Source: Farysia itapuensis (lineage: Eukaryota; Basidiomycota; Ustilaginomycetes; Ustilaginales; Ustilaginaceae). From it: a DNA stretch of 64,000 nucleotides. Position 1 is the stretch's first letter; each line of letters opens with the position of its first letter. Of this stretch, positions 9,034 to 19,056 are shown piece after piece. The notes below the pieces were generated by a model that saw nothing but the letters and a program-made list of their open reading frames with translations, did no database searches and was not told the DNA's origin. The stretch is from the NCBI GenBank assembly GCA_023212645.1, contig JALBYC010000010.1:248001-312000 (forward strand), given 5' to 3'. A program made the position numbers and the translations under genes.

Positions 9034-11034
9034 ATGCTGAGTTCCAGAGCCTTGGCCGGCAGAGATAGTCAGCGAGTTCAGAATAGCGACCAACATGGTC
9101 AACAAAATGCTGCTGCAGAGCCATCAACCCCGGCTTCTGCGACAATGACGTCGGACCAAGAAGGTGCAGGCCTCAACAATCAGCCCGACTTTGTATCTGG
9201 CTCGAGTTCGAGGTCTTCAGGCATACAATTGCCGGGATTTGGCTCCAGTTCCGATTCCGGTAGCTCAGATTCATTCTTCTCGAAGCTGATAGCAGAGAAC
9301 CCGATCTTTTCGGGTGGTTTGGGTCTGATGGTCTTTGGTGGTGCGCTTGCCATTATACGACGTGGTACTAAAGTTGGGGCATCGATGGCCCAGCGCAGGC
9401 TCTTGATTTCTCTTGAGATACCATCCAAAGATCGAGCACATCCTTGGTTTCTACACTGGATGGCAGCACAGGCCCGTGCCCAGTCTATGCGTTCTCGGGG
9501 CTTGTTTGGCAAGCCGAAGAAAGAAGGGCTCATCGAGTTTCTCGGGCTGCGAGACCGTTCAGCAGACAGGATACCGCCTTCCCTCAAAGGGAAAAGCAAA
9601 GCCACCTCTTCGGATGTCGAGCCAGTCCTGGATCCTCTGACAATTTCCTCTACCGGGTCAAAAGTATCTCCGGTCCGCATCTTGAGCCACGAACTCTCGG
9701 TAGAGACTAATTATACGCCACACTCATCTGCATCGACACCCAACGCTCAAGCAACGGAACGCGGCACAGCGCGCTTCTCTCTCGTTCCCGGACCAGGCAC
9801 ACACTGGTTCCGATACAAAGGCGTCTGGATGCGCTTGACAAGGGAGCGAGACGGCAAGATGGTAGATCTCTCCACTGGTGCCCCTTGGGAAACAGTCACA
9901 CTTACGACCCTCTTCGCATACGCTCATCTCTTTCCTCAGCTTCTCGAAGAGGCAAGACAGCTAGCACTTGCATCTACAGAAGGCAAAACGGTCATTTACA
10001 CGAGCTGGGGTCCTGAATGGAGACCATTTGGACAGCCGCGACGAACTCGCGAGTTAGGCAGCGTTGTGCTCGGAAAGGGCAAAAAGGAGGCCATCGTCAG
10101 TGATGTGAAAAGATTCATGGAACGTGATTCCTGGTACGCCGAAAGAGGAATCCCCTACAGGCGTGGCTACCTGCTGCATGGAGCACCTGGGTCCGGGAAG
10201 TCTTCCTTTATTACAGCGCTCGCAGGTCATCTGGATTTCAACATCTGCCTACTGAATCTGTCAGAACGTGGGCTGACAGATGATAAGCTAAACCACCTGC
10301 TCTCGAACGCGCCCGAACGATCTATCTTACTACTAGAGGACGTCGACGCTGCATTTCTGGGTCGTCAGACAGCGGCTGAAGATGGATATCAGGCCTCTGT
10401 GACCTTCTCAGGTTTGCTGAATGCATTAGACGGCGTAGCAAGCGGAGAAAGCAGAATTATCTTCATGACCACCAATCACATCGAAAAGCTGGATCCGGCG
10501 CTCATCAGACCGGGAAGAGTGGACATGATTGCCGAGCTTGGCGATGCTGAAAAGGAGCAAGTCGAAGAACTGATGATACGGTTCTACCGCGCCACTGTCC
10601 GGGAACAGAAAGTAAAACAGGCAGGCGAGCCTTCAGACGTAGCCGACGAGCCTTTGGATCTGTCAAACTTGCCGTCTCGCGCTATTTCAGAAGCGGAGGG
10701 TCATTTTGCGCAAGCTTTGTCTTCAGCTGACGAAGAGCTTTCACATTTGGCAAGGCAATTCAGCGCACTCGTGGTAGAAGAAGCCAAATCTCGCCGGTTA
10801 GCTCTTGGTCTCGACCCAGAAGGGCGTTCTTACACCTCTTTAGTCAAAAATGTATCCTCGGAGAGGTCACACCTGCCGACGAACTCTACAACCCCCACGT
10901 CTCGATCTCAACCCGCCTCCTGTGGTGGTGTCAGCATGGCTGAACTTCAGGGTCTCTTTATACGGTTTCCTGATGATCCTGGAGCGGCAATCGACGCATT
11001 CATGGCCGAAAGCAGGGCTAGAACAGAACACTGA
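9034..11034 (+). CDS. BCS1-type mitochondrial AAA ATPase
   Basis: This is a predicted inner-membrane AAA ATPase of the Bcs1 family, whose best-known member moves the Rieske protein across the inner mitochondrial membrane during complex III assembly. From ATG 9034 it has 666 residues. Features in order are a Ser-rich N-terminus, a hydrophobic segment (IFSGGLGLMVFGGALAII), the BCS1 N-terminal domain ending near TSWGPEWRPFG, Walker A GAPGSGKSS at about 383, Walker B ILLLEDVDA, and the second region of homology ending in LIRPGRVD. It is longer than yeast Bcs1 (456 residues) because of the N-terminus and a low-complexity insert near residues 180-235, so it may be a paralogue rather than the orthologue. 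The start is uncertain: 9034 is the first in-frame ATG and 9139 is an alternative. Confidence 0.85.
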   Translation: MLSSRALAGRDSQRVQNSDQHGQQNAAAEPSTPASATMTSDQEGAGLNNQPDFVSGSSSRSSGIQLPGFGSSSDSGSSDSFFSKLIAENPIFSGGLGLMVFGGALAIIRRGTKVGASMAQRRLLISLEIPSKDRAHPWFLHWMAAQARAQSMRSRGLFGKPKKEGLIEFLGLRDRSADRIPPSLKGKSKATSSDVEPVLDPLTISSTGSKVSPVRILSHELSVETNYTPHSSASTPNAQATERGTARFSLVPGPGTHWFRYKGVWMRLTRERDGKMVDLSTGAPWETVTLTTLFAYAHLFPQLLEEARQLALASTEGKTVIYTSWGPEWRPFGQPRRTRELGSVVLGKGKKEAIVSDVKRFMERDSWYAERGIPYRRGYLLHGAPGSGKSSFITALAGHLDFNICLLNLSERGLTDDKLNHLLSNAPERSILLLEDVDAAFLGRQTAAEDGYQASVTFSGLLNALDGVASGESRIIFMTTNHIEKLDPALIRPGRVDMIAELGDAEKEQVEELMIRFYRATVREQKVKQAGEPSDVADEPLDLSNLPSRAISEAEGHFAQALSSADEELSHLARQFSALVVEEAKSRRLALGLDPEGRSYTSLVKNVSSERSHLPTNSTTPTSRSQPASCGGVSMAELQGLFIRFPDDPGAAIDAFMAESRARTEH

Positions 11035-11407
11035 AAGTACAACACATGGACTTCTTGCTTGAAAGCACCTATGTTTGCTGCCTGTAATGACAATGTCACT
11101 TCTTTTACCAAATGCATACATACATGGCCGTCAAATTATCTTGCTTTTACGTTGTTCTTTTTCATCGATTTTTCTTTCTTTCTTTTTTGGGGTTTATTTT
11201 CTGTGATTTGGAGAGGCTGATAAGATGGAATTTTTCCGGGCACAGACCCGATGCAAACATCGACAGCCTTACGTGTACCAGAATCTTTACGCACACATCC
11301 CATATAGAGCAGCCATTTAGTCGCATTCTGCAGCGTACGCTTTGCTGTCTTGCAAAGTAGATGAAGCCGAAGGAGATACTTGAAGCCGTTGTCGCATTGT
11401 AGGATCG
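11035..11407. other. Intergenic, pyrimidine-rich leader of the deubiquitinase gene
   Basis: No gene is visible. A T/C-rich tract at about 11140-11195 lies upstream of the deubiquitinase ATG and probably belongs to its promoter or leader. Confidence 0.5.
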
Positions 11408-14400
11408 ATGCGTTCCGACAAATCTAGCAGCCAGGGAGTTCATCACAGCAACACAGATCTGCATCCCAGCACATCCGATCTCACCGCTGACGGCGGGTCT
11501 TATACTCTCGCAGAGGAAACTGCTTTGCGTACTACGACGAGTCAGGATCTGTTGCCGACACACTCTCACTTCCGTCGCTCCAATCCTTCCTCTACCTACC
11601 TCTCTGACTCCAGATCGACGGCAAAGACCCCCGCCTCAGATCGCGTAAGCGCTTTCAAGCGGGCTAGAACGGTCAGCCCCGTCATTGACGACTTTAGTAG
11701 CGACGTTGAGCAAGAAGCCCGCTCGACCTACTCGCATTCCAATAGCGATTTGGGAGAAATTGACCACACCGATCCTCTGTCTTCACTTCCGCAAAATCAA
11801 GTTCCCACACCACTACGGGAGAGCATTTCGTCTGCCGAGGTTGGCAATTCAGACGTCTCAGCCATGCTGCCACCAGACCATACTATCGCGGCTCTAATGA
11901 AAGGCAAGTCGCTGAACCTCGACGACCAGGCCGTGAAAGGCACACGAGACACTATAACAAACACGGACGGGCTACCCTCATACGAACAAACAGCTGATTC
12001 AGCCATGCGTAAGAACGCGTCTTTGACAAAGCCATCGGGCAAGGAACAACTCGATCTGATCCGTCCGATGAAGAATCGCCCTCTGTACGCCGGCGAAATC
12101 TGGTACCTTGTTGGGCGCGGCTGGTATAGAAGATGGAGTGCCGCTTGTTCTGGACAACTAATCCTTGACGATGATGAGCACGAGGACCCTGTTGGCCCAA
12201 TAGACAGCGGTGCGCTGCTTGACGAAGACTCATCGCCCTCCCATGCCCTGTTGAAGCCACGCATCACAGAGCACATGGACTACGAGATGATCCCACAAGA
12301 GGGATGGTCGCTTTTGTCCCAATGGTACGGTGTAAAGGGCCCCACTTTCGCCAGAAAAGTCATTGAAGGATTACAGCCTGGCAACGAAAGCGTCGAGTTC
12401 TATCCGCCCATCATTCGATTGCTCCGCTTTGTCGGAGAAGCATCGGTCCAGACCTCGGGCGCATCCACCTTCATTCTTTCGGTCAGCAGCCCTCTCTCTT
12501 TGCTCAAAGCTAAAGCCAAAGCCGAGTTTGCTCTTGGGACAGTTCCTGACGTTGACGTCCGCTTTTGGTTCGTCGCAGAAGCAACAGATGACGAGCTGAG
12601 TACCGGCTTCATACCGGTGTCCCGCACTGAAAGCGAGGAAGTTCAACTTGTTGACGCAGGCGAAGATCAGACCGACTCGTACAGGCCCGACGTAACACTC
12701 AAAAGTGTGGGCATCGACGAGATTGAGGTCTGTCTTGCATTCGAAGTGCGCTCGTCTGGCACTTGGCTTAGCAGTCCCCTCGTAGCTTCGACTCAGGCTG
12801 GATCGCCTCGAAACAACAGGAACATTTTCGCTCAGCAGAATGGCGACTTCTTCAGCAATTTGCAGCAAAGCGACGGCTCTACAGCGTCGAGCAGTGTGTC
12901 GAGAGAGCCGCAAGGTCGGGTGACTCGTTCTCAATCCGCCATGGACAAAATGTCTGCAAAAGCGCGGGGCTTAAGAGGTCTCAACAACTTGGGAAACACA
13001 TGCTTCATGAACAGCGCATTGCAGTGCATGAGCAACACATACGAACTCCAGCAGTATTTCGTCTCAGGTGTCTATAGAGAAGAAATGAATACAGACAATC
13101 CGCTGGGCATGGGTGGCGCAATCGCCGAAGCTTTTGGCAGTCTGATAACGAGCCTTTGGAACGGTCAAAGTGGATCTTTCTGGCCAAGAGATTTCAAATT
13201 TGCACTCTCTCGATTCGCGCCACAGTTTAGTGGTTACGCCCAGCACGACAGTCAAGAACTACTTGCATTTCTCCTTGATGGTTTGCACGAAGACCTCAAT
13301 CGCATCTTGAAAAAACCCTACATCGAAGCTCCGGACTGGGAAGGGGGCACCGAGAGGGACCTCGTAGCATTCGCCAAACGCCAATGGGATATCTACAAGG
13401 CCCGGAACGATTCCGTCATTGTCGATCTCTTCCAGGGTCAGTATCGAAGTACTCTGGTATGCCCCAAGTGCAACAAGGTGTCGATCAAATTTGATCCATT
13501 CATGTACCTCACTCTTCCTATTCCGAACAAGAAGATGTGGAAAGGTCACGCCTATTTTGTGCCTCTTGCAGCGGAGAAACCGACTTGCAAATTCCAGGTG
13601 CAGCTGCCAGCTGGCTCTTCTGTTGGTCAGTTGCGCCAGAAAGTGGCCGCCCAGTTCCACGTGGACAGCAAGCACTTGATTTGCGGCGAAGTCTGGCACC
13701 AGGAAGTATACAAGTGGTGGGACGACTACGACCCAGTAATCGACATTAAAGCAACAGACCACATTTACTTCTGGGAAGTAGAAGGTTCAGGACGCTTTCC
13801 GGCTATTCAGAGACAACCATCGTATCGCCATTACAGATCGATTGAAGAGGTCGAGGCTCGTCGGGAGCCTGCGGACGAAGACCATGCGGTCTTGCCTGTT
13901 TTCTCAAATGTCATTTCGAGCAAGGCCGAATCGTCGTCCAGACACGCATACGGTGGCAGGAGAAATAAATCAGACACACTTGGTATTCCCTTCTTCATCA
14001 CTGTACCACAAAGAGATGTGAACGATGTTGAAGCGATCACCAAAGCGGTGCTGAACGGCTTCGAGCGCTATGCTAAAGACAAGCACTTGCTTGCGGCGGT
14101 ACTCGACCACGCCAAAGAGTTTAAAAACAACACGCACGTCCAAGCCCCTCTTTCGGACTGGGAGATTGTCGATGAAACCTCGCGATCAGAGAGCGCTGTC
14201 AAGATGGTCACCCATACCGAGGCACCGGCGGACGCGATGGTAACTGAGTTCCGCGAAGATGGCGAGGCGGTCGTGGTGCCAGACACTGAAGCTCGTCTCG
14301 GAGAACACTTCGATTCTGAGACGACCATCGTGGTAGAAAGCTCAGAAGCCACCTATGACAGAGAGGATACTTTGCTCAAACTCACCATCAGCTTCGGATT

Positions 14401-15601
14401 TTCTGAAAACGGAAGCGACATACCAAAAAGTGGCAGTGATAGCTCCGAGGCTTTGTCCGAGGAACTTGGAGAGAGGTACAAACGCCTTTCGAAGACACAA
14501 GTTAGCCTCGACGCCCTCTCTGAACATTTCCAGTCCGACGGCAAGACCCGAAATTCGCAGCAAGCTTTACCACTTGTCTACACAGGTGGAGCCCTGTTCT
14601 GTAGCTGGTCTTCACGCACGCATGCCGACAGGCTGTTCTTCGAGTCAGACTCTGGTCAAGAGTGGGGCCCTCATGAAGATGTGCTGGACGAAGCATTGCG
14701 AAAGACAGACGACGCTGGGTCAGCCAAGCAGAAGACTTTGTCAATGGAGGATTGTCTGGACGAATTCACAAAGGAAGAGCAATTGGGAGAAGACGATCCC
14801 TGGTTCTGCCCTTCGTGCAAAGAGTTCCGTCAGGCCACAAAAAAGTTCGATTTATGGAAAGTGCCAGACATCTTGGTCGTGCATCTGAAACGATTCAGCG
14901 CGGGGCGACATTCGAGAGACAAACTCAATGTGACGGTCGACTTTCCTTTAGAAGGCTTGGACCTGACGGAACGAGTCGAGGGACTCAAGGCTGTCAAACG
15001 CGTGCAACGGGAGGCCGCTGCAAACGGCGAAGAGCTTTCCGAGGACATGCTTGGATCCGGCATCTTGCGTCCGTTGGAGGACAACGACGATGCCGTGGCT
15101 ACGGATCATCCAATTTATGATCTCTACGCTGTCGACAATCACTTTGGTGGTTTAGGTGGTGGACACTATACCGCCTATGCTAAAAACCCTGCCGATGGCC
15201 AGTGGTACAACTTTGATGACTCCAGCGTTCGGCCGGTCAGCGACCCTAATAGCGTGAGAACGTCCTCCGCCTATCTGCTGTTTTATCGTCGCAGAACAAC
15301 CCGCCCAATAGGTGGGAAGTCGCGGCAAAAGTTTCAGGAAGCAAACAAGACCAAAATGCAGACTGGAGTCGTTATAGATCATTCCCATCTTTCTACTGTC
15401 ACCGCGACCGACGATGAACCAATGGAGACAGAAGCGCCTGCAGAGGCTGACAGCCTCTCGAGCGACTCGCCACCGTGGTTGCAGACGCTTGGCCCCACCG
15501 ATCCCGATGGTACGCAGGGTTGGACGAGTTCTGCAGACTCGCCGGCCTCGTCGTTGCGAGCCATTAGCCCAGCCAGCGAGCAAGATTCCTCATCATCATA
15601 A
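11408..15601 (+). CDS. Ubiquitin carboxyl-terminal hydrolase (DUSP-USP, Ubp12/USP15-like)
   Basis: This is a 1397-residue cysteine protease that removes ubiquitin from proteins. A disordered Ser/Thr-rich N-terminus (about 1-210) precedes a DUSP domain (around AGEIWYLVGRGWYRRWS). The split USP catalytic domain starts with the Cys box GLNNLGNTCFMNSALQC (catalytic Cys about 532) and ends with the His box GGLGGGHYTAYAKN (His about 1253) and YLLFYRRR. Inside it are zinc-binding CPKCN and CPSCK pairs and a long insert between the catalytic halves, the arrangement of the USP4/11/15 and yeast Ubp12 group. The C-terminal about 110 residues are low complexity. One uninterrupted exon starts at ATG 11408. 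The exact orthologue is inferred from domain order and size. Confidence 0.93.
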   Translation: MRSDKSSSQGVHHSNTDLHPSTSDLTADGGSYTLAEETALRTTTSQDLLPTHSHFRRSNPSSTYLSDSRSTAKTPASDRVSAFKRARTVSPVIDDFSSDVEQEARSTYSHSNSDLGEIDHTDPLSSLPQNQVPTPLRESISSAEVGNSDVSAMLPPDHTIAALMKGKSLNLDDQAVKGTRDTITNTDGLPSYEQTADSAMRKNASLTKPSGKEQLDLIRPMKNRPLYAGEIWYLVGRGWYRRWSAACSGQLILDDDEHEDPVGPIDSGALLDEDSSPSHALLKPRITEHMDYEMIPQEGWSLLSQWYGVKGPTFARKVIEGLQPGNESVEFYPPIIRLLRFVGEASVQTSGASTFILSVSSPLSLLKAKAKAEFALGTVPDVDVRFWFVAEATDDELSTGFIPVSRTESEEVQLVDAGEDQTDSYRPDVTLKSVGIDEIEVCLAFEVRSSGTWLSSPLVASTQAGSPRNNRNIFAQQNGDFFSNLQQSDGSTASSSVSREPQGRVTRSQSAMDKMSAKARGLRGLNNLGNTCFMNSALQCMSNTYELQQYFVSGVYREEMNTDNPLGMGGAIAEAFGSLITSLWNGQSGSFWPRDFKFALSRFAPQFSGYAQHDSQELLAFLLDGLHEDLNRILKKPYIEAPDWEGGTERDLVAFAKRQWDIYKARNDSVIVDLFQGQYRSTLVCPKCNKVSIKFDPFMYLTLPIPNKKMWKGHAYFVPLAAEKPTCKFQVQLPAGSSVGQLRQKVAAQFHVDSKHLICGEVWHQEVYKWWDDYDPVIDIKATDHIYFWEVEGSGRFPAIQRQPSYRHYRSIEEVEARREPADEDHAVLPVFSNVISSKAESSSRHAYGGRRNKSDTLGIPFFITVPQRDVNDVEAITKAVLNGFERYAKDKHLLAAVLDHAKEFKNNTHVQAPLSDWEIVDETSRSESAVKMVTHTEAPADAMVTEFREDGEAVVVPDTEARLGEHFDSETTIVVESSEATYDREDTLLKLTISFGFSENGSDIPKSGSDSSEALSEELGERYKRLSKTQVSLDALSEHFQSDGKTRNSQQALPLVYTGGALFCSWSSRTHADRLFFESDSGQEWGPHEDVLDEALRKTDDAGSAKQKTLSMEDCLDEFTKEEQLGEDDPWFCPSCKEFRQATKKFDLWKVPDILVVHLKRFSAGRHSRDKLNVTVDFPLEGLDLTERVEGLKAVKRVQREAAANGEELSEDMLGSGILRPLEDNDDAVATDHPIYDLYAVDNHFGGLGGGHYTAYAKNPADGQWYNFDDSSVRPVSDPNSVRTSSAYLLFYRRRTTRPIGGKSRQKFQEANKTKMQTGVVIDHSHLSTVTATDDEPMETEAPAEADSLSSDSPPWLQTLGPTDPDGTQGWTSSADSPASSLRAISPASEQDSSSS

Positions 15602-17452
15602 CGTAGTCTTCATGCTCATACAGTCGGTAATATGATTGCACACTGCTTTCTGTTCTCACCACGAACGCGAGACTGCGAAAAGATGGCCTTGTGTGTACTG
15701 ACCACTGAGCGATGTTCAGACGTGCGGATTGTTGGCTAGGCAGTAGGCACGTCGCGCGCGGCGACATCGGCGACGATCGGCCATGTCGGCGCTCGGTCGG
15801 AACTGAAACATGCCAGAATTCATCGGGAACCGAAATCGCATGCGAAATTGTCCACACGGACTTCAGGAGCCCAGCCTGCGCGGTTGAGCGGACCTTCAGT
15901 CCAATTCGGCGGTCACTTGACCGGACACATTGGGAGCATGAATGGGCCACCGCAGAGTCCAGGCTCAAACATGACGAATCAGGGGTCTGAAAGCTCTTGA
16001 AAGTTGACAACAGGAGACAAAGGGCAAGCAAACCCGTCTTTGTGTGCACGGACGCATCGACCTGATCCGAAATTCAAAGCCCGCTCCCGAATTTGACCCA
16101 AGCCAATGGGAAAGGCGGAGAATGGTACGTTTGATCGAAGAATTGTATCCGGGCTCCAATTTGCGAGACATCCAATCAGTGTGTGCACACGGTGCAAACC
16201 TCCGTAAGCCTATTTCAAACACCGGCCATGAATTGCACACATGCTCGTGGCTCTCTATGCAAAGTTGTTTTGCAACTACTTGTAACAAGCACAAAGTGGC
16301 GTGTTCTAATACACGTATCTGACATTGATCAAAAAACGGTAGTGATATGCTGAATACAGGCAGCTAATTGCTTAAAGTGTCGAGAACGACCTTTGCACGC
16401 TACGGTGGTTAAAAGTCTCAAAATAGACACCCATTTCACTTCCAGGGGCCTCGGCAAGCCAGCCTGATTAGCCCGGAGCCGAATACGTCAGTCTCCGACC
16501 AGCTCACCGCAAGGGTGAGAGCTGCAATTCACACGGCGTTCGTGAGCACGTATGTGTCATACAGGCGCGTTCAAGTTGAACGGAAATTTTTGAATGATTT
16601 TCTTTGTTTCGCTGTCGCCGCTATTTGGCGGAATTGGTATTTGATGTGGGCTCCACCCATGGCCGAGATGCCCGCAGTGCTCCAATGCCCAATTTCTCGA
16701 TCCCATTGTCTTGAGAGTGAGATTGCATGATGAGAAATCGTGCTAAATTAAGGTTTGCACCTTATCCATTCTTCAGAGGAAGCCGTGCTAAGCACGAGCC
16801 ACAGACGCCAATTCGTATTGATGAAATCCTGCCAGCTTAGGCAGGCTGAACACGGATGGAGGGTGGGCACAGGATATAGACAAAGGAGGGTCAGAAGCAA
16901 GGGTTCAAAAGCGTGCTGCCATCTGGATTACAAACTTCGACCGTTAATTAGCCCGAGTATCGAATCTCGCGACAGTTCTTGCCCAGATCTGCGGGCTCGT
17001 AGCCCATGTCGTTCCTCCCCATACTCCTCGTTGTCTTTCGGCAGCTCTTCTGCCTTACTCCTTTTACATCCGAACACTTTGCCGAAGCTCCGTCCCACCG
17101 CTTACGGGCGTTACAGGCGGAAACAGAGCCAGGTTGACCCTTAGCTGTGCCTATCCGCTCAACAGCCAAAATATGACGCCTAGCCGTCCCGAAGCAGTTT
17201 GCCACAACACTAGCTTGTTTCGCTACCTTTCAGACGTCCTGTGCTGCTGCGGTATCGTCTGATTCGTCTACTGCAACCTGCAAATTTGTCCACCTCAATC
17301 ACGTCGAGTTCGTCCCCGCCACACCACTTCCTTGGCCCAATTTTCTGTCACATCTCCAATCTTAGCTGCCTCAATCCAGACAATTAGCTCTTGGCCGGCA
17401 CACTGGCATTCTTTGATCTCGCAACTGGTCGATTTCAGCATCGGAACCAGCT
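15602..17452. other. Long intergenic region upstream of velvet gene A
   Basis: No reading frame with recognisable content or coherent splice signals is visible in about 1.85 kb; the frames present are short and compositionally unlike the neighbours. The last about 200 bases are rich in C and T, with the look of a leader. Long upstream regions are common for developmental regulators, so a large promoter or long 5' UTR is likely (inference). Confidence 0.5.
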
Positions 17453-18522
17453 ATGGATCGTCGAACAAAAGATGCGAGACAAATCATGCCGACAATTGAC
17501 AGCAGGGACCCGTCCTCTGAGTCCCCAGAGTCCAACAGAGGTATGTGTTCGTCTTGCTAAGAAGGCGTAATGTTTTCGGAGTACTAACGCCCTTTCGCAT
17601 GTCACAGCACGTGCGCTTCCAGCTGTCAACTCATTCCCCAGTCAGTGGTCCACACCTCCAGCAGATCATATTGCAGGTCCTCAGGACGCGCGAGCAGATC
17701 TCACGGCGCTTCGGACGGGACCTGATGCTCCCCCGCCCACACTTGCGGGTCTCCCGCCGTCTGTCACGAATGTTGCGTAAGGCAGAAACGTTCAGACACA
17801 CCAAAAAACGCAAGCTCATCCGTTGATCCCTTTGTGCAGAAAATTCCAGCTCACGATACGGCAGCAACCCACACAAGGGCGTCTCTGCGGGCTTGGCAGC
17901 AAAGACAAACGCCCGCTTGACCCGCTTCCAATCCTCCAGCTGCGCGTGGTCGGCTCGGACGGAAAAGAAGATTTTGAGTAAGTTCATGTCCATGCCAAAA
18001 AAGGAAAAGCGTCTCACTCTTTCTTCTACTGCTAACAACAGAGCTCATAATAGTCCGAAGCTTATGCTGCATGCCTCCCTTCTCAGAGTGGAGTCCTCTG
18101 AAGAAGCTGACCCGGCAGCCGAGCTACTCAAGTCCAATGACGGAGCGCATCCAGTGACACGTATGCTCGAAGGACGTCTAGTTGCCAGTGCTAACGTTGC
18201 GCGAGATCTGGACGGGTCCAAAGCCTGCTTCTTTGTCTTCACTGATCTCAGCATTCGTCAAGAAGGCCATTTTCGCCTACTATTTCGGCTCATAGTTCTT
18301 GGCACCCCGACTTCTCTGGGTGCGGTGGCCGACATGGGGGGTCAAGTTGTAGCCGAAACAACTACTGGTCCCTTCGTAGTTTACAGTCCCCGTCATTTCC
18401 CAGGCATGACCGAGTCATCTGAGCTAGCCAAATGTCTCGCCCGGCAGGGAATCCAAGTTCCCATCCGCAACGATGTACGGAAACGAATCGAGCAAGCTGA
18501 ACCTGCTTCCTCGACGAATTAG
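17453..18522 (+). CDS. Velvet-domain transcription regulator A (four exons)
   Basis: Velvet proteins are fungal nuclear DNA-binding regulators that act as homo- or heterodimers to couple development with secondary metabolism and stress. Exons 17453-17540, 17608-17776, 17840-17977 and 18042-18522 join in frame to 291 residues. All introns are GT-AG (67, 63 and 64 bases), with TACTAAC and GCTAAC branch sites visible in the first and third. After a Pro-rich N-terminus, the domain opens with FQLTIRQQPTQGRLCGLG, then KDKRPLDPLPILQLRVV. It continues with ACFFVFTDLSIRQEGHFRL and closes with VYSPRHFPGMTES and LARQGIQVPIRND, the classic end of the family. It lies convergent to a second velvet gene. 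Which class (VelB, VosA or VeA) it belongs to needs a tree. Confidence 0.93.
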
Positions 18523-19056
18523 GCCTGACTCAATCTCAAAAATATCTTCTCTCTCTCACCTGCAATACCGCATCTCTGTACTTCATGTTCAGCACCATGT
18601 TCCTGTCACCGTCTCGTCCTGTTCACAGAGTTCTCGGCCTCGAGCGCAGCTTCAACAATTCGGCTCGAAACGGGTCTGCATCCTCGCTTGCTTTATTCCT
18701 TAACTCATATATGTAATATTGACATCGCAAAGTCTTTTGCCATCACAATCTCCGCTGTGTGTTTGAAGATCTGTTCATCGTGACAAAGGGAGCTAGCTTT
18801 GATCGTGGAACGCCTAGACTCGCCGTACATTTAAGGAAACGGCGAGCTTCGTCACCATGCATCCTTCAATTCATACTGCACGCGCCATACTGCCCCAAGA
18901 TTTTGCGCGACAATCCTGACTCACTTCAGGATTCAACTTCAGGATTCAGACAGGTTGAGGGGAAGGGCACATTTTGTGCGAATTCTATCGGGAAGGCGTC
19001 ATCTCGACTATCACATATAAGACTGACCGCGCGGCGGGAGTCCTTTGCTGTCCAGC
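18523..19056. other. Intergenic region between the convergent velvet genes
   Basis: This is the shared 3' region of the two velvet genes. It holds no gene that I can support. It contains a perfect 13-base tandem duplication at 18923-18948 and AT-rich stretches that could serve 3' end formation. Confidence 0.5.
18923..18948. repeat. Perfect 13-base tandem duplication
   Basis: ACTTCAGGATTCA occurs twice head-to-tail without mismatch, between the 3' ends of the two velvet genes. Confidence 0.9.
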
